From Edaphosphingomonas laterariae (GTDB lineage Bacteria; Pseudomonadota; Alphaproteobacteria; Sphingomonadales; Sphingomonadaceae), in contig NZ_FZOS01000016.1 in the NCBI RefSeq assembly GCF_900188165.1, forward strand, positions 1 to 64,000: a DNA stretch of 64,000 nt, written 5' to 3'. The notes beneath the pieces were generated by a model. It saw nothing but the letters and a program-made list of their open reading frames with translations, had not been told where the DNA came from and ran no database searches. How positions within the stretch are numbered: position 1 is the stretch's first letter; each line of letters starts with the position of its first letter. Shown piece by piece: positions 9,921 to 21,922 of the stretch. The translations under genes were made by a program, and so were the position numbers.

Positions 9921-11254
9921 GCCGCCGCCTTCACCGCCTCGCAGATGCTGTCGACGACTTCGGCGACCAGCACCTCATCCTCGCCTTCGGCCATCACGCG
10001 GATCAGCGGCTCGGTGCCCGACTTGCGGATGACGAGGCGGCCGGCGGCGGCGAGGCGGGTTTCCGCATAGGCGATCGCCTTCTTCACGCTGTCCTTTTCC
10101 AGCGGGGCGCCGCCCTTGAAGCGGACATTCTTGAGCAATTGCGGCAGCGGATCGAACTGGCGGAGCAGTTCGTGCGCGGGCTTGCCCGATTCCACCAGCT
10201 CGGCCAGCACCTGCAGCGCGGCGACAAGGCCGTCGCCGGTGGTGGCGTGATCGGACAGGATGATGTGGCCTGATTGTTCGCCGCCGACATTGTAGCCGTG
10301 GGCGCGCATCGCTTCGAGCACATAGCGATCGCCCACCGCCGTGCGATGGAGCGACAGGCCCTGGCCCTGCAGATGGCGTTCCAGGCCGAGATTGGACATC
10401 ACCGTGGCGACGATGCCCGGCCCGCGCAGCAGGCCCTTGCGGCCCCAGGACGTGCCGACCAGCGCCATCAGCTGATCGCCGTCGATCACATTGCCCTTGT
10501 CGTCGACCACGATCAGGCGATCGGCATCGCCATCGAGCGCGATGCCGATATCGGCGCGCGTTTCGATGACTTTGGTGACGAGCGCCGCCGGATCAGTGGA
10601 CCCGCATTTGGCGTTGATGTTGATCCCGTCGGGGCTGACGCCGAGCGCGATCACCTCCGCGCCCAGTTCCCACAGGGCATCGGGCGCGACCTGATAGGCG
10701 GCGCCGTTCGCGCAATCGACGACGACGCGCAGGCCATCGAGCTTGAGCCGATCGGGGAAGGTGGATTTGGCGGCGTGGATATAACGGCCGCGTGCGTCCT
10801 CGATCCGCCGCGCGCGGCCGATATGGTCGGACACGGCAAGCTGCGGCTCGGCATCGAGCAGCGCCTCGATCGCCAGTTCGTCGGCATCGGAAAGCTTGTA
10901 GCCATCCGGCCCGAACAGCTTGATGCCGTTATCGGCGAACGGATTGTGGCTGGCCGAAATCATCACGCCGAGATCGGCGCGCATCGAACGGGTGAGCAGC
11001 GCCACCGCCGGCGTGGGCATTGGCCCGACCAGCACGACATCCATGCCCACGCTGGTGAAACCCGCCACCAGCGCCGATTCCATCATATAGCCGGAAAGCC
11101 GGGTGTCCTTGCCGATCACTACGCGGTGGCGATGATCGCCCCGCACGAAATGGGCGCCGGCGGCCTGCCCCACCTTCATCGCGATTTCCGCGGTCATCGG
11201 CGCTTCGTTGGTGCGCCCGCGAATCCCGTCCGTGCCGAAATATTTCCTTGCCAT
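9917..11254 (-). CDS. glmM: Phosphoglucosamine mutase
   Basis: 445 aa when started at ATG 11254 ([13 protein letters not shown]), the universal GlmM N-terminus; the open frame runs further upstream but that part is not GlmM-like. It converts glucosamine-6-phosphate to glucosamine-1-phosphate for peptidoglycan and LPS. Visible motifs are the active-site serine loop [15 protein letters not shown], metal-binding DGDADR, GGEQSGH and the phosphate-binding [12 protein letters not shown]. It heads a minus-strand unit with thiD (4-bp overlap) and rnhB. The symporter on the opposite strand begins 85 bp away. Confidence 0.95.
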   Translation of the reverse strand: MARKYFGTDGIRGRTNEAPMTAEIAMKVGQAAGAHFVRGDHRHRVVIGKDTRLSGYMMESALVAGFTSVGMDVVLVGPMPTPAVALLTRSMRADLGVMISASHNPFADNGIKLFGPDGYKLSDADELAIEALLDAEPQLAVSDHIGRARRIEDARGRYIHAAKSTFPDRLKLDGLRVVVDCANGAAYQVAPDALWELGAEVIALGVSPDGININAKCGSTDPAALVTKVIETRADIGIALDGDADRLIVVDDKGNVIDGDQLMALVGTSWGRKGLLRGPGIVATVMSNLGLERHLQGQGLSLHRTAVGDRYVLEAMRAHGYNVGGEQSGHIILSDHATTGDGLVAALQVLAELVESGKPAHELLRQFDPLPQLLKNVRFKGGAPLEKDSVKKAIAYAETRLAAAGRLVIRKSGTEPLIRVMAEGEDEVLVAEVVDSICEAVKAAA

Positions 11255-11339
11255 GCCCTGCTTCGATCCTGCCTGTGCCACGGATGATGTTCGTCTATTG
11301 AGGCGACAGGATAAAGCCAACACCCGGCCGGAGCGAGCC

Positions 11340-12737
11340 TTGATCGAAACCCTGTCCCACTGGATTGACGCGCTGGCAGCCTTCGTTTTCTGGAAAATCC
11401 CGTTTTTCGGCACCCAGATCGAGGCGATCGTGCTGTGGCTGGCAGTGCCGATGCTGTTCTTCACATTGTGGCTGGGCGTGCCGCAGATCACCGGATTTCG
11501 CTTTGGCTTGCGTGCGTTGCGTGGCCATTATGCCGACCCCGCCCATCCCGGTGAAATGAGCCAGTTCGCGGCGCTGGCGACGGCGCTTTCGGGCACGCTG
11601 GGGCTGGGCAATATCGCGGGCGTGGCCATCGCCATCGCCGCAGGCGGGCCGGGGGCGGCCTTCTGGCTGTTCATCATCGGGCTGTTCGCGATGGCGCTGA
11701 AATGCGCGGAAGTGACGCTGGGCCTGAAATATCGTGAATTCGACGACGCGGGGCGCGTGCGCGGCGGGCCGATGTATGTGATGAAGAATGGCCTCAAGGC
11801 GCGCGGCTGGCCCAGGATCGGGGCGGCGATCGGCACGCTATATGCCGTCTTCGCGCTGGGCGGAGCGATCCCGCTGGTGCAGGTGAACCAGAGCTATGCG
11901 CAGGTGAGCGCGGTGGTCGGCGCCGATTTCGCACTGGAATATGGCATCGGGCTGGCGCTGGCCGTGTCGCTGGTCGTGGTTGGCGGCGCCCGCTGGCTCG
12001 GCCGCGTCACCGTGCTGCTCGTCCCGGCGATGAGCCTGCTCTATCTGCTGGCGGCGCTGGCCATCATCATCCACCATCGGGCGGAACTTCCCGCCGCGCT
12101 GCTGACCATCATTTCCGACGCCTTCACTGGCAAGGCGGCGGCCGGCGGCGCGATCGGCGCGTTCGTGATCGGCATGCGCCGCGCGGTCTATTCGTGCGAG
12201 GCGGGGGTTGGATCGGCGGTGATCGCGCACGCCGCCGCGCGCACGCGCGAGCCCGCGTCGGAAGGGCTGGTGGCGTTGCTGGAACCGTTCATCGACACGG
12301 TGGTCGTCTGTTCGCTGACCGCGCTGATGATCGTGGTTTCGGGCGTGTGGGACGACGGCTTCAAGGATATTTCGATGGCGTCGGCCGCCTTTGCCGGCGT
12401 GATCAGCTGGTTCCCCAACGTGCTGGCCGTTGCCGTCGTGCTGTTCGCTTATTCGACGTTGATCGCCTGGGGCTATTATGGCGGGCAGGCCTGGGCCTAT
12501 CTGTTCGGCCCGTCGCGCACGGCGACGATCGGCTATCGCCTGCTTTATTGCCTGCTGCTGCCGATTGGCGCGCTGCTGGATATCAGCCGAGTCATCAACC
12601 TGATCGACAGCGCCTTCTTCCTGATGGCGCTGCCCAATGTGCTGATGCTCTATGTGTTCGCGCCCGAGGTGCGGCGCGAGATTCGCGGCTATATCGCGCG
12701 CAAGAGCGGGGCGGCGGCGGAGCCGGCAACGGCCTGA
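11340..12737 (+). CDS. Alanine/glycine:cation symporter (AGCS family)
   Basis: 465 aa from TTG 11340, which has GGAG six bases upstream and starts just before the first membrane-proximal helix; longer starts would run into glmM. There are about ten hydrophobic helices. AGCS signatures are [28 protein letters not shown] in shortened form ([12 protein letters not shown]), [25 protein letters not shown] and the [25 protein letters not shown] block. Members import alanine or glycine with Na+ or H+. It is divergent from glmM and probably monocistronic. Confidence 0.9.
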   Translation: MIETLSHWIDALAAFVFWKIPFFGTQIEAIVLWLAVPMLFFTLWLGVPQITGFRFGLRALRGHYADPAHPGEMSQFAALATALSGTLGLGNIAGVAIAIAAGGPGAAFWLFIIGLFAMALKCAEVTLGLKYREFDDAGRVRGGPMYVMKNGLKARGWPRIGAAIGTLYAVFALGGAIPLVQVNQSYAQVSAVVGADFALEYGIGLALAVSLVVVGGARWLGRVTVLLVPAMSLLYLLAALAIIIHHRAELPAALLTIISDAFTGKAAAGGAIGAFVIGMRRAVYSCEAGVGSAVIAHAAARTREPASEGLVALLEPFIDTVVVCSLTALMIVVSGVWDDGFKDISMASAAFAGVISWFPNVLAVAVVLFAYSTLIAWGYYGGQAWAYLFGPSRTATIGYRLLYCLLLPIGALLDISRVINLIDSAFFLMALPNVLMLYVFAPEVRREIRGYIARKSGAAAEPATA

Positions 12738-12767
12738 TCGCCGCCCGCCCTGTTCGGGGCCTGGCGC

Positions 12768-13238
12768 TCAGGCTTCCGGGATCGGCTTCACCGACAGGAT
12801 CTTGAGCGCCGCCGCCTTGCCGGCGAAGTCGACGCGATCGCCTTCGCCCGCGCCGATCAACGCGCGGGCGAGCGGTGCGGAAAAGGCGATGCGGCCCTCG
12901 GTCGGTTCGGCCTCGTCATCGCCGACGATGTCGACCGTGCGATCCTCGCCATTCTGGCGGAAACGGACGCGGGTGCCGAAACCGGCTTCGCCATCGTCGT
13001 GCGCCGGCGTCACCTGCGCGGTCGCGCGGCGGACATGCCAGTAGCGCAGCTCGCGCTTGATCGCTTCGATGGCGGCCTCGTCGCCACCGGCCGCCAGCGC
13101 CGCCTCGCGCTCGGCCACCTTCGCCTCGATCAGTGCCAGCCCGCGCGGGGTGACGAGATTGGGGCCGACCGGGATGGGGAGTTCGGGGCGGGGTTCCTTA
13201 TGTTCCTCATCCGAATCCCGCCGAAACGCGACGCTCAT
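12768..13238 (-). CDS. GreA/GreB-family-like factor with shortened coiled coil
   Basis: 156 aa from ATG 13238, preceded by AGGA. The C-terminal half (residues 75-155) matches the Gre/Rnk RNA-polymerase-binding domain: GTRVRF, EPTEGRIAFSAPLARALIGAGEGDRVDF. The N-terminal coil is about 45 residues, and I do not see the GDxSENAxY tip of true GreA/GreB. A GGDE turn sits at the equivalent place. It could be an RNA-polymerase secondary-channel factor of the Gre or Rnk class rather than a cleavage factor. It follows the arylsulfatase after 13 bp. Confidence 0.75.
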   Translation of the reverse strand: MSVAFRRDSDEEHKEPRPELPIPVGPNLVTPRGLALIEAKVAEREAALAAGGDEAAIEAIKRELRYWHVRRATAQVTPAHDDGEAGFGTRVRFRQNGEDRTVDIVGDDEAEPTEGRIAFSAPLARALIGAGEGDRVDFAGKAAALKILSVKPIPEA

Positions 13239-13251
13239 TGCTTCCTGTCCT

Positions 13252-16241
<2,990 letters not shown>

Positions 16242-16270
16242 CCTTTCCCCCCGGCCCGTCGCAGGGTTTG

Positions 16271-16285
16271 TGTAACAAGATTACA
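16271..16285. repeat. TGTAA-N5-TTACA inverted repeat before APC permease
   Basis: A 15-bp inverted repeat 15 bp upstream of the permease start, within the expected leader or promoter. It is a possible operator; no regulator is assigned. Confidence 0.35.
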
Positions 16286-16299
16286 ACGGGGAGTAACGA

Positions 16300-17721
16300 A
16301 TGGGTCTGTTCGATCGACGCAAGCCACTGGACGCGTCCGCCAGTCATGCGGACGGCCAACGGCTGACGCCAACCTTGTCCTGGCCGCACCTGGTGGCGAT
16401 GGGGGTCGGCGCGATTGTCGGCACGGGCATTCTCACCCTGATCGGCGTCGGCGCCGATCGCGCGGGACCGGCGGTGCTGATCTCGTTCGCCATTGCCGGC
16501 GCGATCTGCGCCTGCGCGGCTTTGGCCTATGCCGAAATGGCGACGATGCTGCCGGCCGCCGGCAGCGCTTATTCCTACAGCTATACCGTGCTTGGCGAAC
16601 TGATCGCCTGGGTGGTCGGGTGGAGCCTGATCCTCGAATATTCTCTGGTCGTGTCCACCGTCGCGGTCGGCTGGTCGGGCTATGCCGCGCCATTGCTGCA
16701 TGCATCGACCGGCTTTCCGATGGCGCTGATGCAGGGGCCGGAACTGGGCGGGATCGTCAACCTGCCGGCCGTGTTCATCATCGCGGTGGTCGCCGGGCTG
16801 CTGATCGTCGGCACGCGGGAAAGCGCGACGCTGAACGCCATTCTGGTGCTGGTGAAGATCGCGACGCTCGCCTTGTTCGTGGCGGTGGCGCTGCCTTATT
16901 TTAATGCGACCAACCTTGAACCGTTCATGCCCTTCGGCTTCGCCAAGTCGATGAGCGGGGATGGCGTGGAACGCGGCGTGATGGCGGCGGCGGCGATCAT
17001 CTTCTTCGCCTTTTACGGGTTCGACGCGATTTCGACGGCGGCGGAAGAAGCCAAGAAGCCCGAGCGCGACCTGCCGATCGGCATCATCGGATCGATGATC
17101 GCCTGCACCCTGATCTACATGCTTGTCGCGGCGGCGGCGGTGGGCGCGCTGCCCTTCACCCGCTTTGCCGACAGCCCCGAGCCGCTGGCGCTGATCCTGC
17201 GCGAAATCGGCCAGGGCAAGATCGCGACGATCGTTGCCGCCGCAGCCGTGATCGCGCTGCCGACGGTGTTGCTGGCCTTCCTGTTCGGCCAGAGCCGCAT
17301 CTTTCTGGTGATGGCGCGCGATGGCTTCCTGCCGCCCCGCCTTGCCCAGCTTTCGCGGCGTGGCTCGCCGGTCAGGATCACGCTGATCACCGCCGCCTTC
17401 GTGTCGCTGATCGCCGGCTTCGTGCCGCTGGACGAGATTGCCGCGCTCGCCAATTCGGGCACGCTGGTCGCGTTCATCGCGGTATCGACCTGCATGCTGG
17501 TGATGCGCCGGCGCGCGCCCGACATGCATCGCCCGTTCCACACCCCGGCGGCGACGCTGGTCGGCGTGGCGGCGATCCTCGGCTGCCTCTATCTGTTCCT
17601 CAGTCTGCCGACCAAGACGCAGATCTGGTTCTTCGTCTGGAACGCGTTCGGGCTGGTGGTCTATTTCCTCTATGGCCGCGCGCGCAGCCTGGTCGGCAAG
17701 GCCGAGGCCGCCGCGAAGTAA
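16300..17721 (+). CDS. APC-superfamily amino acid permease
   Basis: 473 aa with about 12 hydrophobic helices. The conserved TM1 motif is GAIVGTGILTLIGVGADRAGPA. TM2-3 continue with AALAYAEMATMLPAAGSAYSY, the consensus of the cationic amino acid transporter (CAT) branch of APC. The central AEEAKKPERDLPIGI loop is also a hallmark of APC permeases. Import of amino acids at the inner membrane is likely; substrate unknown. A strong GGGAG ribosome site lies just before ATG 16300. It converges on a PEP-CTERM gene, with a terminator-like hairpin between. Confidence 0.9.
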   Translation: MGLFDRRKPLDASASHADGQRLTPTLSWPHLVAMGVGAIVGTGILTLIGVGADRAGPAVLISFAIAGAICACAALAYAEMATMLPAAGSAYSYSYTVLGELIAWVVGWSLILEYSLVVSTVAVGWSGYAAPLLHASTGFPMALMQGPELGGIVNLPAVFIIAVVAGLLIVGTRESATLNAILVLVKIATLALFVAVALPYFNATNLEPFMPFGFAKSMSGDGVERGVMAAAAIIFFAFYGFDAISTAAEEAKKPERDLPIGIIGSMIACTLIYMLVAAAAVGALPFTRFADSPEPLALILREIGQGKIATIVAAAAVIALPTVLLAFLFGQSRIFLVMARDGFLPPRLAQLSRRGSPVRITLITAAFVSLIAGFVPLDEIAALANSGTLVAFIAVSTCMLVMRRRAPDMHRPFHTPAATLVGVAAILGCLYLFLSLPTKTQIWFFVWNAFGLVVYFLYGRARSLVGKAEAAAK

Positions 17722-17731
17722 GCCATGGTAA

Positions 17732-17762
17732 CGGACGGGTAGGGGAAGGCCCCGCCCGTCCG
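17732..17762. terminator. Bidirectional hairpin terminator
   Basis: Nested perfect arms: CGGACGGG (17732-17739) with CCCGTCCG (17755-17762), and inside them GGGG/CCCC around an AAGG loop. It lies between convergent genes, 11 bp after the permease stop. Confidence 0.6.
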
Positions 17763-17772
17763 CCCATGATCG

Positions 17773-18414
17773 TCAGGCGAAGGCGCGGTTGGGGCGACGG
17801 CGGCGGAGCGCGCCGCCCACCATGCCGAATCCGCCGATCATCATCGCCCAGGTCGCCGGTTCCGGCACGGCGGCGACATCGTTCAGCACGATATTGTCGA
17901 ACTGGCCCGCGCTGCTCTGGTTGCGGAAGGTGAACTTGGTGATGTCCTTGTCGGCAAGGCTCGCGAAGCTGGCGGTGTGCGTCGCGATCGGCGACGAACC
18001 GTTGTGCAGGAAGGTGAAATATTCCTTCTGCTGGGTGCCGTCGGTCAGCGAGAAGGTGAACTCGTAGGTCGACGAATGGGTATAAGGCGGCGTCGTATCG
18101 ACCAGCGTCTTGCCGAAATCCATCGATCCGAAACGGAACGCCGCGCCATCGCTGCGCTCGACCGAGATCGAGGTAGCGCCGCCCGAACGGACGACTGAGG
18201 TGCCATCGGCATCGATGCTGTTCGCGGCATCCACTGCCTTGAAGCAGATGTTGCTGCAGATGGCGACGGACAGGCGATAGCCATCCTCCTCATAGGCGCC
18301 GGTGGAATAGCTGCCCGTGAAATTGTCGAAATCGATGATCGTCGCGTGGGCGGCCGGCGCGGTGCCGATCGCGGCGGCGGCCAGCGCGGCGGCCATCAAC
18401 GGAGACTTGAACAT
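17773..18414 (-). CDS. PEPxxWA-CTERM protein
   Basis: 213 aa. Signal peptide at residues 1-24 (ALAAAAIGTAPAAHA). The mature region is beta-rich and Ser/Thr-rich, with two cysteines close together (ICSNICF). The C-terminus has VPEPATWAMMI, a Gly-rich hydrophobic stretch and RRRR: the exosortase sorting tail. The predicted fate is export, cleavage at the PEP motif and attachment to the envelope or release into exopolysaccharide. It lies downstream of the sigma-54 regulator gene on the same strand. I found no -24/-12 element ahead of it. The role is unknown. Confidence 0.85.
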   Translation of the reverse strand: MFKSPLMAAALAAAAIGTAPAAHATIIDFDNFTGSYSTGAYEEDGYRLSVAICSNICFKAVDAANSIDADGTSVVRSGGATSISVERSDGAAFRFGSMDFGKTLVDTTPPYTHSSTYEFTFSLTDGTQQKEYFTFLHNGSSPIATHTASFASLADKDITKFTFRNQSSAGQFDNIVLNDVAAVPEPATWAMMIGGFGMVGGALRRRRPNRAFA

Positions 18415-18552
18415 GTGGAACCTCCCGAGTGAATCTGACGCCTGTGGCGGCGTGGGGAGGTCGTTGGAGGTTCAACAAGACTCGGAAATGTCGAAGATAT
18501 TTCTAATCGAAGGCAAAGTGGCCACTGTCCGGTAATGGCACAGTCGCGGGTG

Positions 18553-18568
18553 TCGGCCGTGCGGCCGA
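18553..18568 (-). terminator. Hairpin after the sigma-54 regulator
   Basis: TCGGCC / GGCCGA arms immediately after the regulator's stop codon on the minus strand. A short GC-rich stem without a T run. Confidence 0.35.
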
Positions 18569-19984
18569 TCAGGCGGCGTGATCGATGCCGAGTTCGCCGA
18601 GCTTGCGATAGAGCGTCGACCGCCCGATGCCGAGGCGACGGGCGACTTCCGTCATCCGGCCGCGATAATGGCCGATGGCGAGGCGGATCACATCGGCCTC
18701 GATATCTTCCAGCGTGCGCATATGGCCATCGGCTTCGAACAGGGTGACGCCGCCGGCATTGGGCACATTCTGGGCCGAACGGCCCTGCGCGGGGGCGGTC
18801 GCCTCATAGGCGATCTGCGGGAAATCGCCGAAGGTGAGCGCGTCGCCCTCGCACAGCACCGCCGCGCGGAACAGCGCGTTCTGCAACTGGCGGACATTGC
18901 CCGGCCAACTGAACGTCATCAGCAGCTTCAGCGCATCATCGGTGATGCCAAGCCCGCGCAGGCCCGGCTGCTGCGCGATGCGCGACAGCAGATGGCGGGT
19001 GAGCGCGGGTATGTCGCCGGGCCGATCGCGCAGCGGCGGGATCGTCACCTGGACGACGTTGAGGCGGTAATAGAGGTCTTCGCGGAAGCGCCCGGCGGCG
19101 ACTTCGTCGGCCAGCGTGCGGTTGGTGGCGGCGATCACGCGAACGTCGACATGGCGCACCGCGCGGCTGCCGATCGGCTGAATTTCGCCGGTCTGGAGGA
19201 CGCGGAGCAGCTTGACCTGCGCGTCGAACGGCAGTTCGCCCACCTCGTCCAGAAACAGCGTGCCGCCATCGGCATCTTGAAACTTGCCGATATGGCGATC
19301 GAAGGCGCCGGTGAACGCGCCCTTTTCGTGGCCGAACAGTTCCGATTCGACGAGGTTGGGCGAGATCGCGCCGCAATTGACCGTGATCAGCGATCGGCGC
19401 GCGCGCGGCGATGCGGCGTGGATGGCCTGCGACACCACTTCCTTGCCGACGCCGCTTTCACCTTCGATCAGCACCGGCACGCGGGCGCGCGCGGCCTTGG
19501 CGGCGATGGCGAGGGCGGCGCGGAATTCCGGGGCGGAGCCGACGATCTCGTCAAAGGCGAGCAGCGTGCCGATCTTTTCCGCCATCGGCCGCAATTCGCC
19601 GGCCTTGCCATTGGCGGCTGCGTCGAGCGCGGCGAGCAGCCGATCGGGCGCGATCGGCTTGACCAGGAAATCGGATGCGCCGCCGCGCATCGCTTCCACC
19701 GCGGCGGCAACCGAGGTGCGCGCGGTGAGGATGACAAGCGGCAGATTGGGGTGGGCGACGCGCAGTGCCGACAGCGTGTTGCCGGTCGCGCTTTCGGGTG
19801 CCCAGCAATCGAGCAGGACGACGTCGATCGGGGTGGAGCCGTTTTCGATCATGGCGAGCGCGGCATCGCCATCGCGCGCGGTGAACGTTTTCCAGCCCGC
19901 GCGGGCGGCCATCGCGGCGATCAACCGGCTCTGTGCCGGTTCATCGTCGATTAGCAACAGCGCTCGTGCCGCTTCTCGCCCCAT
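18569..19984 (-). CDS. Sigma-54-dependent response regulator (NtrC family)
   Basis: 471 aa. Receiver domain at residues 8-120 with acidic pair D13/D14, phospho-acceptor D59 (VVLLDC) and K109. AAA+ domain at about 145-375 with Walker A GESGVGKE (175-182), GAFTGA (222-227), which contacts sigma-54, and Walker B GGTLFLDE. A Fis-type helix-turn-helix is at the C-terminus (TEVARRLGIGRSTLYRKL). It activates -24/-12 promoters after phosphorylation by a histidine kinase that is not in this window. Two PEP-CTERM genes here have such promoters, so it is a candidate activator of them, but no direct link is shown. Confidence 0.93.
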   Translation of the reverse strand: MGREAARALLLIDDEPAQSRLIAAMAARAGWKTFTARDGDAALAMIENGSTPIDVVLLDCWAPESATGNTLSALRVAHPNLPLVILTARTSVAAAVEAMRGGASDFLVKPIAPDRLLAALDAAANGKAGELRPMAEKIGTLLAFDEIVGSAPEFRAALAIAAKAARARVPVLIEGESGVGKEVVSQAIHAASPRARRSLITVNCGAISPNLVESELFGHEKGAFTGAFDRHIGKFQDADGGTLFLDEVGELPFDAQVKLLRVLQTGEIQPIGSRAVRHVDVRVIAATNRTLADEVAAGRFREDLYYRLNVVQVTIPPLRDRPGDIPALTRHLLSRIAQQPGLRGLGITDDALKLLMTFSWPGNVRQLQNALFRAAVLCEGDALTFGDFPQIAYEATAPAQGRSAQNVPNAGGVTLFEADGHMRTLEDIEADVIRLAIGHYRGRMTEVARRLGIGRSTLYRKLGELGIDHAA

Positions 19985-20161
19985 GAGAATCCCCTGCCCG
20001 ATGGATATAACTAACCCGGATCGCGCTATTAATCGAGTCCGGTAAAGCTACGCTTAAGGAGACACGCGCGTTGCTTGTGCCGCCAAAGCCGTTCGTGGGT
20101 TGAGGCTGGGGGGATGTGGCGTTATGGCGCAACCCATTCGTGGACCCTTGGGGGAAACAAA

Positions 20162-20299
20162 ATGGCGGAAACGAACGGCGCCAAGAACGATATGAAGGCG
20201 CATGAAGGCACCTACGGTGGTTTCCTTTCACTTTTGAAGATTGGCACGATCATTTCGGTGATCGCCGCTGCCGTCGTCATCTATCTGATCGCCAACTGA
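20162..20299 (+). CDS. aa3-type cytochrome c oxidase subunit IV (small)
   Basis: 45 aa from ATG 20162, a gene short enough to be missed. A charged N-terminus (NGAKNDMKAHEGTYGGF) leads into one membrane helix (LLKIGTIISVIAAAVVIYLIAN) that ends the protein. This is the pattern of the bacterial aa3 oxidase subunit IV family (COX4_pro_2). The gene sits 3 bp ahead of pntAA and should be in the same transcript, although the main oxidase subunits are elsewhere. It may stabilise the oxidase. No other function can be read. Confidence 0.8.
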   Translation: MAETNGAKNDMKAHEGTYGGFLSLLKIGTIISVIAAAVVIYLIAN

Positions 20300-20302
20300 C
20301 CA

Positions 20303-21439
20303 GTGGCGGGCGTGAAGATCGCGGTCCTCAAGGAGACCGCAGCGGGTGAGCCCCGTGTTGCCGCGACGCCGGAAACGGTGAAGAAGTTCGCAAGCCTGGG
20401 CGCCACGCTGGCCGTGGAAGCCGGGGCGGGGATTGGCGCGAATATCGCCGATGCCGATTATGCCGTCGCCGGCGCGACGGTGGGCGATCGCGCGAGCGTG
20501 CTGAAGGATGCCGATATCCTGCTGGGCGTGCAGGGGCCGGATCCGGCCTCGCTGGCGGGCGTGAAGCCCGGTGCCTGGCTGGCCGCGGGCCTTAACCCCT
20601 TTGGCGAGCGCGCGCGCATCGACGACTATGCCAAGCTCAACATTGATGCGCTGGCGATGGAATTCATGCCGCGCATCACGCGTGCGCAGTCGATGGACAT
20701 CCTGTCGTCGCAGTCGAACCTCGCCGGTTACAAGGCCGTGGTGGATGCGGCGTCGGTCTATGGCCGCGCCTTCCCGATGATGATGACGGCGGCGGGCACG
20801 GTTTCGGCCGCGCGGGCCTTCATCATGGGCGTCGGCGTCGCAGGCCTCCAGGCGATCGCCACCGCGCGCCGCCTGGGCGCGCAGGTGTCGGCCACTGACG
20901 TGCGTTCGGCGACCAAGGAACAGATCATGTCGCTCGGCGCCAAGCCGATCTTCGTGGAAAGCGTTGCCGGCATCGAAGGCGAAGGTTCGGGCGGCTATGC
21001 CACAGAAATGTCCGACGAATATAAGAAGGCGCAGGCCGAGCTGGTGTCCAGCCACCTCGCCAAGCAGGACATCGTGATCACCACCGCCTTGATCCCGGGC
21101 CGGCCCGCGCCGCGCCTGATTACGGACGCCCAGCTCGCGACGATGCGGCCGGGCAGCGTGATCGTCGATCTTGCCGTCGAACAGGGCGGCAATGTCGAAG
21201 GCGCCGTCGCCGGCGAGATCGTTGAAAAGCATGGCGTGAAGATCGTCGGCTTCCGCAACGTGCCGGGCCGGATGGCCGCCGACGCGTCGGCGCTGTTCGC
21301 GCGCAACCTCTACAACTTCCTGTCCGCATTCTGGGACAAGGAGAAGGGTGGCCCGGTGCTGCCCGATGAGGACGAGATCACGCAGGGCGTCCGGCTGACG
21401 CAGGGCGGCAAGGTCGTCAACCAGCGTTTGCTGGGCTGA
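20303..21439 (+). CDS. pntAA: NAD(P) transhydrogenase subunit alpha, part 1 (domain I)
   Basis: 378 aa from GTG 20303. Soluble NAD(H)-binding domain I of the proton-pumping transhydrogenase. Visible are KETAAGEPRVAATPETVKKF, the RAQSMD block, the dinucleotide-binding GVGVAGLQAIATARRLGAQVSATDVR, and PGRPAPRLIT followed by a VIVDLAVEQGGN motif. The alpha chain is split, as in Rhodospirillum: membrane helices are on the separate pntAB. The complex couples hydride transfer from NADH to NADP+ with inward proton flow. A REP-like element separates it from pntAB. Confidence 0.95.
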   Translation: MAGVKIAVLKETAAGEPRVAATPETVKKFASLGATLAVEAGAGIGANIADADYAVAGATVGDRASVLKDADILLGVQGPDPASLAGVKPGAWLAAGLNPFGERARIDDYAKLNIDALAMEFMPRITRAQSMDILSSQSNLAGYKAVVDAASVYGRAFPMMMTAAGTVSAARAFIMGVGVAGLQAIATARRLGAQVSATDVRSATKEQIMSLGAKPIFVESVAGIEGEGSGGYATEMSDEYKKAQAELVSSHLAKQDIVITTALIPGRPAPRLITDAQLATMRPGSVIVDLAVEQGGNVEGAVAGEIVEKHGVKIVGFRNVPGRMAADASALFARNLYNFLSAFWDKEKGGPVLPDEDEITQGVRLTQGGKVVNQRLLG

Positions 21440-21447
21440 GGAAATCG

Positions 21448-21525
21448 CGTCACCCCGGTGCAAGCCGGGGTCTCGAAGGGGGCGTACCCGGCCCTCGCGA
21501 GATGCCAGCCCGGGCTGGCATGACG
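21448..21525. repeat. REP-like palindromic element inside the pnt operon
   Basis: Bounded by CGTCA and TGACG. It holds two hairpins: CCCCGG-N6-CCGGGG (21453-21470) and a perfect 20-bp palindrome at 21502-21521. The layout recalls dispersed intergenic palindromes of sphingomonads. It lies between pntAA and pntAB. Confidence 0.65.
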
Positions 21526-21550
21526 GCAAAGGGGCAAAGGGGATAGCCCA

Positions 21551-21838
21551 ATGGACTTCATATCGATCCTGTCGATCTTCGTGCTGGCCTGCTTCGTGGG
21601 CTATTACGTCGTCTGGTCGGTGACGCCGGCGCTGCACACGCCGCTGATGGCCGTCACCAACGCGATTTCTTCGGTCATCATCGTCGGCGCGCTGATCGCG
21701 GCGGCGGCAACCGAGGCCCCGGGCGCGAAATGGCTCGGCCTGGTCGCGGTGGCGCTGGCCAGCGTCAACATCTTCGGCGGCTTCGCGGTCACCGAACGCA
21801 TGCTGGCGATGTACAAGAAGAAGGAAAAGAAGGGCTGA
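21551..21838 (+). CDS. pntAB: NAD(P) transhydrogenase subunit alpha, part 2 (membrane)
   Basis: 95 aa with three hydrophobic helices: FISILSIFVLACFVGYYVVW, a central VTNAISSVIIVGALIAAA carrying the conserved TNAISS motif, and LGLVAVALASVNIFGGFAVTERML. This is the membrane part of the alpha chain (part of domain II) in split-subunit transhydrogenases. The C-terminus ends in a lysine-rich tail. It lies between pntAA and pntB. The two flanking intergenic gaps each carry palindromic repeats. Confidence 0.95.
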   Translation: MDFISILSIFVLACFVGYYVVWSVTPALHTPLMAVTNAISSVIIVGALIAAAATEAPGAKWLGLVAVALASVNIFGGFAVTERMLAMYKKKEKKG

Positions 21839-21860
21839 GGCCTTTCGCCTGAAATGGCTT

Positions 21861-21900
21861 CCCCTTCCGGCGGAAGGGGCGGGCTCTGCCGTCGCGCGAC
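21861..21900. repeat. Second palindromic intergenic element in the pnt operon
   Basis: CCCCTTCC / GGAAGGGG arms at 21861-21879, then a 10-bp perfect palindrome GTCGCGCGAC at 21891-21900, between pntAB and pntB. Confidence 0.5.
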
Positions 21901-21922
21901 GCGACGAGGGGGATAAAGTAAG

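Noticed and set aside
11255-11491. 79-residue extension of glmM
   Set aside because: Conserved GlmM starts [10 protein letters not shown] at 11254; the extension crosses into the divergent symporter gene.
18415-18540. Possible sigma-54 site before the PEP-CTERM gene at 17773
   Set aside because: TGG and TTTGC occur on the minus strand but are three bases too close together.
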